Assembly: GCA_030704615.1 (NCBI GenBank)
Contig: CM060731.1
Span: 34,100,001-34,164,000, forward strand
Direction: 5' to 3'
Origin: Takakia lepidozioides
Taxonomy: Eukaryota > Streptophyta > Takakiopsida > Takakiales > Takakiaceae
DNA length: 64,000 bases
The notes beneath the pieces are model-generated. The model did not search any database. It was given only the letters and a program-made list of their open reading frames with translations, and was not told where the DNA came from. The translations under genes were made by a program, and so were the position numbers. How positions within the stretch are numbered: position 1 is the first letter of the stretch; the number at the start of each line of letters is the position of its first letter. Positions 1-11,100 of this stretch are shown in pieces.

Positions 1-79
1 ACAACAGGCCATGCTAGCACAACATCTTATAGCTCAAAGATACTTTTCAACCGTAGTTCAGGAGAAGGCAGGAGCGTAC

Positions 80-330
80 ATGCTGTCAGGCTTGCGGGGT
101 ATGGTGATCTCCCACACAAACCAGCTGGAGAGAACAGCTCCCGCAATGTTTCCTCTTTCAACTGCAATAATTGCGCCAAGGGACCAGTCAACCCCTCCAG
201 GACAGGAAGAGGAGAACAGAGACATTAACCCACATCAATTGCAAACAATACTTTGATTTACTTTCAAGAATTGCAGTACCTGAAACGGAAGATTACGGAC
301 AATGAGTCGCCACTTTTTAAATCGTGAACC
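80..330 (-). pseudogene. Duplicated exons 9 and 10 of the RBM28-like gene
   Basis: Positions 280-330 match exon 9 (RNP2-like strand ending LIVRNLPFQ) with donor and acceptor still present. Positions 80-161 match exon 10, but one C is missing in the run near 117-120 relative to copy 2, which breaks the frame. They lie 3' of the intact gene's stop codon and upstream exons 1-7 are absent here, so they are best read as pseudo-exons of the duplicate. They could only be used by a read-through transcript. Confidence 0.85.
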
Positions 331-2394
331 CTGTGTTTGCCAACTTAGGCCATTATCTGTAACAACACCCACAACCTAGATGTTTGCCTGAATCTCTGCT
401 GGCAGAGAAGTCTTCATTCATCGCCTCACCATTGACAGCATCATCTACTCCTAGCATATTTGCAACCAAGCACTGACAAAGACACTGTGAAGGCACGATT
501 TAAGTGATGCTTCCTCAACATTCAGAACCATGCTAATTGATTAAGATTATAAGAAGGAATTAAGCATAACAAACTATTGACTCGGAACTCATAAAAGCTT
601 CAAGCACACAAGTCTTGCATAAGTCAGAAAGAACCATTTTTCTTAGAGGGGCACAAGAACTGCTCCTACCATTTCACGCCCAGTTCCTTCTTGCTCACTC
701 AGTGTCCAATCCTACGAGCTATCAGACTAAAAGAAGAGAGGCTCGGAAGAAGACAAGTCAGAAAGGGATTTCTATGCTCAAACCATCTCTCTTCTTGACA
801 GAAGCAGCACTCATGATAATCAGTGTCCAGAGAACTGGTTCCTCTTACCCTCCCCTCAAATATGATAGTATTGGCCTAGATAAAAAGAGGCCTGAGAGAC
901 CAGGTCAGAAGGAGGTTTCTAGGGCTCAGCCATCTCCACCTTGCACAGGCACCAAGTAAGGCCCTACACACCACAGCATTTGGTTTCTTTTGCATCCATG
1001 AAAGTAGGACGCTCAAGGTCTTTTCCATGGAGTTTGCAAGGTATTTGGGAGGGTTAAGACTGGCTGCTCAGCTGCTCCCGAACCTGTTCTCATGGCCTAC
1101 TCCAAAATCTCCAAACTACAGACACAAGCAGCGCACACAACAGGGCTTGTGGATTGAGGGTTGGTCCAATCCTCCTTCGCTAAAAGAAAAACTTATTGCC
1201 ATGCCACAAGACAGATCCACGGAGCCGTGCTGGCATGAGTTTTTTGAAGATCCTTCACAAAGGTAGGACAACTGCAATGGCAAGGTGTGGCTTTCTTAAT
1301 GTATAACTAGGGTAGCCTGTGCGGTTGGCCCAAGTGTCGAGTGTCATCCAAGTCCAAGTGCAATCCCCTATGTATCCAAGTGCATCTCCTATGTCGGGGC
1401 CATGTGCGAAGAACTGAAATCGATATACTGCGATTGAGTAGTAATATATCCAATCGTTGTTCCAGGAAAGCCCTACCATTTGCTCTTTCACGAATTTCCA
1501 GCGACCAAAAGCACTCGAAATCCCATATCTCCCACATCGCAGGTCCAAAAAATAGGAGACCAAGTCGGTGCACCCCTCCTCATCGAGGGCTTTCCAACGG
1601 TACCAAGCACCAGGGCTGGGGCCCCGCGGTTCGGGAGATCTCAACGCTACACAACAAAACGAAACAAACAAACAAACAAACTACCTTGCTTCATATATTG
1701 ATATGAAAAAGTTTGTCTGTTCTGCAAACATGGGCTCTTCCTGTCAGTATCATGATTTGTTCTTTTCCGTGGTGTTTCAAAGGTACTTGGGAGGGTCAAC
1801 TTGGTCTTAGGAGGCTATGTGTAAATCTATGGCTGCTCAGCTCCACAGACCAATCCGAGATCAAACACCAACTTGGTCTTAGCAGGCCGTGTTTCAATCT
1901 CTGCATGCTCAGCTGCACCGTGGTGGTTCTCACAGACCAATCCGACATTACCTGACTACAGACACAAGCAGCACACACAAGAGGTCCTTCTAGGTTGATG
2001 GTCGGTCAAATCCTCCATGGGTCATGACACAAGGTCAAGGACAATGTGGTGAGGGCACCTTCTTATTCAACCTATTTCAGCCTGTTTTGCCCTCTCATCA
2101 GACTCGGCCCTCAGATGCATATTGAATTCTGTAAGTTAGCTCGTTGGGTGGATCTGTGGAGGTTTGAAGTGACCTTGACAAGTTACTGCCCATGTGGCAG
2201 CAGGAAAGTATCCCAAAACAGATAACAGATATGAGGAGAAGCTTTGGAATGACCACTTTCCCAATCAAGAGGTCCCTTGGGTTGATGGTTGGTTGAATCC
2301 TCCTTGGGTGGGAGAAAAGCTAGCTGCTTTAAGGACGCAAGAATTGGGTGAGGGCACCTTCTTCAGCATATTTCAGCAATTTTCCCTCTTACAA

Positions 2395-3095
2395 GGTTTG
2401 ATTACATGGAGCAAAGGATGCGGGAAAGGTTAACGCCCAACTACATCACAATTGTTTGCATTTGCAATGCATGTGTGAGCCTGGCAGACCTGGAAAAGGG
2501 CAAAGAGGTCCATGGTGACATCGTCACAGCTGGAATTGTGCAAGATGTCATTCTGAAAACTGCACTTGTGGACATGTAGGCCAAGATGCGGCAGCATCCC
2601 AGATGCGCAGGGGGTGTTCGACAAGATGGCTGAATGAAATGTGGTGTCATGGAACGCAATGATCACAGGATATGCACAGCATGGGTGTGGGATGGAGGCT
2701 TTGAAGACCTATGAGCAAATAAAGTGGGAAGGGGTGAAACCAAACCAGTCACGTTGGCTTGCATTTGCAACGCGCATGCTAGGCGTGCAGCCCTGCAAAA
2801 GGGCAAAGAGGTCCATGGTGACATCGTCAAAGCTGGAATCGTACAAGATGTCATTCTGAACACTGCAGTGGTGGGCATTTATGCCAGACACCATGACATT
2901 GAGGATGCAAGGGGAGAGTTTGACAAACGAGATTTGGTGTCATCGAACTCAATGATCGCAGGATATGCACAGCATGGGTGCAGGATGGAGGCTTTAGAGA
3001 CCATGAGCAAAGGATGTGGGAAGGGCTGAAGTCCAACCGGGTCATGTTGGTTTGCATTTGCAATGTGTGTCAGGCTGGCAAAGGCAAAGAGGTAT
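2395..3095 (+). pseudogene. Degenerate PLS-type PPR gene fragment, copy 1
   Basis: Several frames carry PPR repeats: VVSWNAMITGYAQHG, LEKGKEVHGDIV and SNSMIAGYAQHGCRMEAL. These are signatures of plant organellar RNA-editing PPR proteins. Internal stops (for example after LVDM near 2578) and frame changes make it non-coding. The same fragment is at 14930-15697 in copy 2, and a better preserved relative is at 52361-52852 inside the CACTA transposon. No E or DYW domain is seen. Confidence 0.85.
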
Positions 3096-4245
3096 CTCAC
3101 TCAGGAACACAAGCACTGCTTGTGCCACTCGGTGCCCAGTTCCTTTCATCATTCCTGAGGCCTTCCCTAAGGAGCAATCTAATCAAGTGTTAGTCTAGAA
3201 CCAAACAGGGCTAAAAGACCGCTAAGTCAGACAAGGGTTTTCTAGGCCCAAAGCATCTCGCTCATGGATACAAGCACTGCTCGTGCCACTCAGTGCCCAG
3301 TACCTTTCATCATTCATGAGCCCTTCCCTACGGAGAAATCTAATCAAGTCTTCGTCTAGAACTAAACGGGGATAAAAGACCACTAAGTCAGAAAAGGGTT
3401 TTCTAGGCCCAAAGCATCTCGCTCATGGATAGAAGCACCACTTGTGCCACTCGGTGCCCAGTGCCTTTCATCATTCCTGAGCCCTCCCCTAAGGAGAAAT
3501 CTAATCAAGAATTAGTCTAGAACCGAAGGCTAAAAGACCAGTAAGTCAGACAAGGGTTTTCTAGGCCAAAGCATCTCGCTCATGGATACAAGCACTGGTC
3601 ATGCCAGTCAACATTCTTGAGCCCTACCCCAGGGAGTCCGTTCCAACAAGTGTTAGTCAACAACTAGAGAGGTGGGAAAAGCACTTCTAAGTCAGAAAGG
3701 GGTTTTCTAGGCCCAAAGCATCTCGCTCATGGATTCTAACACTGCTAGTACCACTCAGTGCCCAGTGCTTTTCATCATTCTTGATCCCCTTCCCCAAGGA
3801 GTCAGTTCCAGCAAGTATTAGTCCCACAACTTAAGATGAGCACTTCTAAGTCAGAAAAGGGTTTTCTAGGCCCAAAGCATCTCGCTCATGGATACTAGCA
3901 CTGCTAGTGCCACTCAGTGCCCAGTGCTTTTCATCATTCTTGAGCACCTACCCCAAGGAGTCAGTTCCAGCAAGTATTAGTCCCACAACTAAAGTGGGGG
4001 GCGAATGTACTTCTAAGTCAGGAAAGGCTTTTCTAGGGTCAAAGCATCTCGCTCATGGATACAAGCACTGCTAGTGCCACGCACTGGCCAGTGCCTTTCA
4101 TCATTCTTGAGCCCCTACCCCAAGGAGTCAGTTCCAGCAAATATTATTCAACAACGGGAAAAAGCACTTTTAAGTCAGCGAAGGGTTTTCTAGGCCCAAA
4201 GCATCTCTCTCAGGGACACAAGCCATGCTCATGCTAATCCGTGCC
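3085..4245. repeat. Tandem array of about eight units of roughly 160 bp, copy 1
   Basis: The phrase catctcgctcatgga recurs near 3252, 3416, 3569, 3719, 3880 and 4046, with weaker versions near 3091 and 4202. Each unit has gggttttctaggccc just before it and caagcactg...gtgccactc...gcccag after it. Spacing is about 150-165 bp. Diverged single units occur at 610-960. The array is repeated at 15690-16847. Units are imperfect and without unique spacers, so it is a minisatellite-type array of unknown origin. Confidence 0.9.
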
Positions 4246-4553
4246 GAGTGAATTCAAACTCAAAACACCCAATGAACAACCTGGGTTCATGCATACATAC
4301 TGAGTAGAAATCAGCCCCAGCATTGGAGTCATATCTCATGGAAAATCCAATGTCGTTTTTTATCCCAAGAACTTGTGGAAAAACTCCATGATGACCTGAC
4401 AATTCAAACTCGCAGCTATAGATTTATAACTTCGGGTCTTCTGGAAGACCTAAGGAGGTCTGCCACCTAAGGGGCAGATTAAAGACACTTGATTACTGAT
4501 AGAAATAGTTGAAACAATTTTCCTGCTTGACAGAGGTTGGGAGGATAGAATAC

Positions 4554-4671
4554 CTCGCCACCAAGTTGGCGGGCCCAGACAACACCCCCTCCAATTGGCT
4601 GTCGATGAAGAGCCGCAACAGCCTGGTATGCTGCCTTCACAGATCCATACACAATTGCTGCAGCCATTTGC
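4554..4671 (-). pseudogene. Truncated duplicate of RBM28-like exon 8
   Basis: On the minus strand this reads the same residues as exon 8 of the gene (AAAIVYGSVKAAYQAVAALH, then VVWARQLGGE) and keeps the donor at 4553. It lacks the first 20 or so bases and the acceptor, because copy 1 stops here and joins a fucosyltransferase-like fragment. The joint at 4671/4672 is the edge of the duplication. Confidence 0.88.
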
Positions 4672-4905
4672 TGGGAAAATGGACTGGCTGGGAGCCACCC
4701 GTATGGAAATCTAGGGCGTTCTTTGAGAAAGGTAAGATGCAAAACCTCTTGGCACGTTACTTGTTCACTTCTCGGTTGTTCACAAACACTGTGTTGTAAT
4801 ACATCACGTAATTTTTGCAAGTTGAACAAGCATTGCAGAAAGACAGTCAGATATACAAGCTGAGAATCTATACACTGGCATTCCTTGAAAAGGACAATGG
4901 GAGAT
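4672..4905 (+). pseudogene. Fucosyltransferase gene fragment (exon 2 end plus intron 2 start)
   Basis: About 234 bases match 22610-22846 in the fucosyltransferase gene at roughly 95 percent by eye, covering a possible exon 2 end (GWEPPVWKS), the donor gtaagatg and the start of intron 2. Similarity stops sharply at both ends. It is wedged between duplicated exon 8 and the RBM28-like 3' region. It could instead be a short dispersed repeat shared by both places. Confidence 0.75.
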
Positions 4906-5177
4906 AAGATTCTTCATCCTTTGGTGACTCATGTTCTTGACTTTCTCAATAAATTATATGAAAATGCTTTAGGCCTCTCCTTTGACATACATGTCTAGTT
5001 CTTGGCAAACCTGGAGTAAATGAATCACTAGCCTGACGAAAGAATTCACCAGATAACTTCAACCACACTCTACAGATGCCAACATTACTTAACATAGAAG
5101 CAATGAAAGGATTGACTTGTGCTTCACTAATTTCTACTTACTGACCAAACACCTAAAATCTATCTAAAATCTTGCAA
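4906..5177 (-). other. Probable 3' untranslated region of the RBM28-like gene
   Basis: Non-coding sequence between the stop codon at 5178 and the edge of the fucosyltransferase-like fragment. I saw no perfect AATAAA on the minus strand; plant poly(A) signals are loose, so the end cannot be placed. Confidence 0.4.
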
Positions 5178-8100
5178 CTATTCAAACCATCGTTGCAAGT
5201 CTCCACTGGCCTTCCCACCAGCTTTACCCATAGCACTGGCCTTACTTGTCCCTGGTGAATTAAAGTACTTGGCACGATACTCAGCCACGAGCCTGTCCAC
5301 ATTGTCTTCACCCCTTGAAGCAGTACCACTTCCACGCAGGTGTTTTCTCTCACGTCTTGTCGTGGCCGCAACAGCATTAGTAGAGACTGCTCCAATGGTT
5401 TGATTTTGCATATTCTTTCCTCTCTGCGGTTTTTAAGAAAAAACCAACCCAAAGGAAAAGACTGGTCAGCTAATATTTCTGATATCAAGCACAATTGGGT
5501 AGAGTCAGAATATTATCGAATGTTTCATACAAAAAAGTTTCAGGAATACTCGGAATTTTCAGGATTGGCCTTTCCACCACAAACAAGTGTGAACTATACT
5601 GCCACAATCTCTCAGGAATAACAAAAACTCAAATGATCTGATTACTGTACTCTACCCGATTGTTTACCTGCAACGAAGGGTATTTTCTTGAGGGAGATTT
5701 CTGCTGCCGGCTGTGTGCATCTACTGTTGCCTCCTTTCTCGGTTTTCTGGCTGTGAAAGACATGGACTGCCTATCACTATTCCCACCAGAGCCAAAACCG
5801 ATAGCACGAGTACTCTGTTCCTCCCCACGGGAGCCCTGAGAAAGGTCCATTTTGGTCGCTTCAGGCCTATTGCCCTGTCTCTTCTTCACTCTTTTGTTCT
5901 CTTTAACGAGTTCAGAGTCTGCATTGCCTTCCACTTGTGTGACAACATCCTGGTCGGCAATTTTCAGAGGACCCTTTTTGTCTCTTTTCCGCTTCCCAGA
6001 CCTAGCTCCATTCTCCTTCTCAGTGTTGCCAGCAACTTTGATGCTTTCAACTGCAGCTCCACCTCCCTTCTTTAAAGAGTTCTTTGCACGGACTCCAGTT
6101 TTCTCTGCTGCATTACCTTTTTCCTCTTTACGCTCAGTTTTTGTTTTCCTTTTCGATTTCCCCGGATTTTCTCCATCACCTCCCTCCTCCACGCCTTTGT
6201 TTTGCTTGAACTTCTTTGCGGAGCCGCCTTTTGCCTGAGCTACCCGCGCTGCCCTCTTTCTTAGGATCTGGAGATTCTCAATTGCAAATTCCACAATTGG
6301 GCGATGCTCAGGTCCAAATGTTTCTGCAATAACACATGGATTCCCAATGCCATTCACACAATGTGATCATAGACACTTGACCACTTTCACGTTCTTTCAT
6401 GTTTCTGTCTCCTCAAAAGTCTATGACACCAAACCAGACCAAAAAGTTTGACAACACACACATGACCCAAGGTACAGGCCAATAGAGGGTTAAGAAGGTC
6501 ACTGAGAGCCTGCGGTAAGTGGAAATAAATATGAGCTTGCACATAATGGACCTTCACATAGAATTTATCACATGGAGGCTATGAGGAAAAGCAGAATTGT
6601 CAAATATCACAGTAAGGATGTCAATTGGGATTTGGGGGAGGAAAAAAAGAGATAAACAAGAGAAACATAAAGAAGAGATACCCGGATTGTTGTTAAGAAC
6701 TCGAAGGGAAACAAGTGCATGCTGGTGCTCAGTGAACTCCACAAAGGCAGCCCCCCTTGACTTCCCACCACTACCTGGCATCCCCTTTTCGTTGTCCCTC
6801 AAAATTTTCACCTGCCAGCCAGCCAGACATGCCACAAGCGCGGGAAATGGTTGGAAGAAAATAACAACCTCTTCAAAGTCCAGAAAATTTCAGGAAGGGA
6901 AAAGGATGCCAGTTTTTAAGTCGTCTTCCTAACAATTAAATATGTATACTCTCCAAGTCTTGCCATGCCATGACCATAAAGAACATATCTGTGCAAATAA
7001 ATAGGCAGTATGCAGCATACTATCGAAGCCTCCTCTCCATGTAAACTAACTAGAAAGTGTTTGTCATACAGTAGCCTGTCACATTTATTACAACAGTGGA
7101 CAGCGGTGAACCTGTTTGACAACAGGCTGCTGCTTGGACGCTCGAGACACAACAGCATTAAGAAATAGCTGCTTCAGCTCCTTGTCAGTTATATCCCTGG
7201 GGATATTGTGCACTGCTAGCCGTGTGGTTGAAACGTGGAAGTTCGGGCTCCGCAACTTTGTTGCTTTCTCACGTTCCAACCTTTCACACAAATCACACAC
7301 ACCAATAGTCAGTTTGGCTGATACATACACCCATTCTTCAAAGCCCACTCCTGTTCTTTAACTCCCTGAAATCGAGGAGAACAAAAGGAAAAAGAAAAAG
7401 GAGGTGGCATACAGTTGGCGTTTCGTCAGATCAGCCTTGGATACTCCCTCAGCTGCCGGCATGCCTTCCTCTATCAATCCCTCCTGTAGGCCAGGTTCCA
7501 TCACATAATCCATTTATCATCCATGAACATATTGTCAGCGAAAGAAATGTCAACTATAACAAACCTCCCATAATTCAATTTTTAAGTAAGCCCTGGGGCC
7601 CTTCCCCCAATTGAAGGTAAAATTATGGTATGGTACCTTGGATCCTTCTTTGAAAATCTGTTCTTATGAGAAATAGAAAAGAAGGCTGTTGCTGTCAGCC
7701 TCAGGGACAGAAGCTTGAAAGCCATGCTGAAGTCCCTATTTCATATTGACAATTTTCAGAGTTTTCGCAACTGTACTCTGAGACAAGAATGACAGGTTTA
7801 CAGAGATACTGGCCTTGGCAAGCTTTAAGTTCCGGCGATCCTGGTCATCCTGCTGTTTGAAATTTGGCTTCGCTATGTCACGTGCTTGGTCTCGATCAAG
7901 TGCAGGTTACAACCTTCCAGCTTCGCCCGTGCCAGGTTCACATCCACACCACCATTCCTCCTTTGTCATTGTCACTCTTTCTTGCTGCACTTACTATTGC
8001 TTCTGCTCCGTCTGTCGTAGCAAACTCCAGGAATGCAGTGCCTTTAGGCCTCCTGTCAGATTCAACCAAACCATGCCCAAGATAGATGAAAATACAAATA

Positions 8101-11100
8101 CAATAAAAGCCAGAAACAAAACAGTAGAAGGAGAAACCTCCATTCAAAAGCTTACTTGGTGGCCGGGTGGAGCACCATGCGGAATGACCTAACCTCGCCG
8201 AAGACGGAGAAATGGCGACGCATTTCTTGAACATTGGCATCTACTGGCAGGTTCCTGATAAACACAGTCCTTTTCAGACTTTCCTGCCGATCATCCTTCA
8301 ACTTTGCAACAGGGGGTTGAACTCCACCACCCTTTTTGGAAGCATTCTGTACTGACATTGGCACCTTCTCCTCAAGTGAAACTCCCAATGAGGATTGTTG
8401 GTTCTGATCAGGGACCTCCTCACCACTTTCCTCACCTTCCCTGACGGACTGGCGTTGATCCTTAGCAATTTTACATAGAACTCTTTGCACCAAATCCTTT
8501 TCATTGACAGTATCACATGGTTTGGCCTTCTCCTTCTCTTCCTCAGAAATGCTTTCAAAGCTCTCAGACTCATCACTGTCCTTTTCCAAGCCCTTAGCCA
8601 ATTCAGCATCTCTATTGCTATCCTTCTGTGTCTCTTTAGTTCCATCCCTACCCTCAACTTTCCCTTTTTTGTTGACTTTGTCCATAGCTTTCCTGTATGT
8701 TTGGTCGTCATTGTCATCTTCATCTTCACTAGCAGTGTCTTCGTCAGACATGTCACTATCTTTGTGTGTTTTTTCTGTGGGAAAGGCAAGGCATTAGTAT
8801 ACGGAGAACCTGGGTTAAAGGAAACAAACCTCAGGGAATAAGGGAAGGGAGCACAGAGAAATGAAATGAAATGAAATGAAATGGTGCTTTATAACGTCCG
8901 CGGAAAGCTCATAGAGCTTATGGGACAAAATGGAAGAAAACATGAGAGAGGAACAAATCCAGAAACCACAATTAATGTTCTAGCGATTGTCTAAGGGTGA
9001 AGGCCTCGTGCAGGTAGGCTGCCAAGCATTTTTGATCCTCATAGTGAAAGACATCAGTGAGAGTTTGGGTTCCACTGAATAAACAGTGGAATCGCCCACG
9101 GATCTCTTAGTATAGAGGGCAGTAGAAGAAGAAGTTTCAATTTCCTTGCTGCGCCCTATGCAAGCTGGACATAGGCGGTCCTCCCGTTGCAGGTTTTTAC
9201 AACTGCCAGTCTCTATCCGTAGGTGAATTCAAGGTCAGGTGGTGGGGTCAGCTGCAACATATGCCCAACACCAGATATCCTAAGTTATTCGACTCTATAT
9301 CTTGGAAACAGGACCGCCCTGTCAAACAGGCTAAGTCCTGGCAGAAGAGAGTAGAAGAGATCCTCAAGGACCTGGACCTGGATCCGCAAGTCTTGACCCT
9401 GCTGGATAAATCTGACTTAGAGGCTGTAGTGTCCTCAGCCATGTCTGTTGCCATGAGATTGTCTGATGAAAATGAAGTTAGGCAGAAAACTTCCCTGAAC
9501 TTGTTTCCAGTCTGTGACGTGGGGGAGGACATCTTGGATGACCTCAAGGGTCTACCCACTCTCGGCACTAGACTGAAATTTAAACTCAGGGCAGGAAGCC
9601 TACCTTTGAACAGCAAACAGAAGCAGAGAGGAAAGGGAGAGTGCAATTGCCCGTTGTGTGGGCAATCTGAAGACAATATTCATTTTCTGATACACTGTCC
9701 GGGGTTCTCTCACCAAAGAGACGCTCTCTTCAAATCTATTAAGGGAATTGTGCCTGTACCCCTGTTCACCAACTTTGAAAGTCTCGAGGCTGAGCCAAAA
9801 GCCCAGGCCCTCCTGAGGCCTAGTTTTTGGGCAAATCACACACAGCAGATTGATGCTTGTGTGAAGGGATTTCTAGAGGATATCTGGAAAACCCGGATTA
9901 ATTCTTTATATGGAGGTAAGTCTTACTACCAACGTCAGCCCCTGACAGAGGTAGGTTCTGTCCCTTTTGTTCCCGCTCAAACTGGGCGCGGGGTCAATGG
10001 CCACAAGGCTACGGCAAACAACGTCTTATGAGTACAATCTATCCGTAGGTTGTGGGAACCCACCCTGACCCGCCCCAATGCCCTCAGGAGGGAAGGAGAT
10101 AAGGGTGCTGAAAGGTAATTTGGTCTCAAGATTCTATCATCGCGGAGCACCAAGAATGTCTCTCGATAGAAGTGGAGCTTTGTCGTGAGATTTGGTAGCT
10201 TCCAAGTTCTCTTGACATGTAATTCCATAAGCTCTCTCCTAATGAGTCTGTTGCAGTCATGTCTGGATGTGATGTCCACCTCATCTGGATTCATTGGTAA
10301 TAGGAAAGCGGTAGAGAGTCCGTTACGTTGAAATAAACTGTCCACTCGAGCATACCAGGACCTGAAACCTGCAGCTTTGAGCCTCATAGATGTTGTGAGG
10401 GTCCTTGCCACTAGCCCTTTGGGTGGAAGGGCCTGTAATCTATGGAGAAAGATTGTAAGCCGGAAGAGGGCCTCGGATTGCAATGGTACACATGCGAACT
10501 CTGCACCTAGGATCTGAGATGGAGTTGTGCTCCTGGCGCCAAGCATTGCTTGGAGAAAAGATGACTGTAATGGTTCCAAATTCTTTTCCCACCAGGAGAC
10601 AGGGACACCAGAAAGAGAGAGAAATAAAATGAAATGGTACTTTATAACGTCCGTGGGAGCTCAAAGAGCTTATGAGACGAGAGGAAACGAAATGAAATGA
10701 CATGGTACTATATAACGTCCGCGGAAAGCTCAAAGAGGAAGATAGAAACAAGAGAGGTGAGAGAGGAAGAAGAGAGAGAAACCTGGAGCGGCATTTGCAT
10801 CTAAAATAGTCTCATACTTCTTCTTGCCCACAGCCCAGTCCACAGCTACAGGCCTCTTCCCAACAGTCTTCCCATTGACAACTTTTATAGCCTGCAAATC
10901 CCTTCACATCCGTCAACAAATCTCAACTATATTATGGCTTGGAACTTCAACCCCCTCAGAACAATCAAACTACCACATACTCACTCATAAACATGTTTTA
11001 TCTTGCATGCTTGCTGAAGATTTTTTCTGAGATCTTCTAGGTCAAGCTCCTACCCAACCCTCCTGTAGTTGTCTGAGTACATTTACACCTTCCAAACTGT

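Larger units (their letters stand above)
1..4671. repeat. Direct segmental duplicate (copy 1) of the RBM28-like exon 8-10 region
   Basis: This stretch repeats 11880-17275 in the same orientation. From about 2560 to 4671 the two copies align with a constant offset of 12602 bases and I saw no difference. Before that they differ by several percent and by indels, including an extra or lost block of about 1.1 kb near 2390 (copy 2 positions 13869-14996). Copy 1 lies downstream of the RBM28-like stop codon and probably continues past the left edge of the window. It contains partial copies of exons 8, 9 and 10, a PPR pseudogene and a tandem array. Identity was judged by eye. Confidence 0.93.

Noticed and set aside
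3085-4245. Regularly spaced repeats that could suggest a CRISPR array
   Set aside because: Units are about 160 bp, repeat and 'spacer' are both conserved, and the setting is a plant intron.
5713-6238. Plus-strand ORFs rich in Ser, Phe and Leu
   Set aside because: They are complements of the Lys/Glu-rich exon 18 of the RBM28-like gene.
9248-9676. Minus-strand ORF opposite the LINE B frame
   Set aside because: Shadow of the zinc-knuckle ORF; no recognisable motif of its own.
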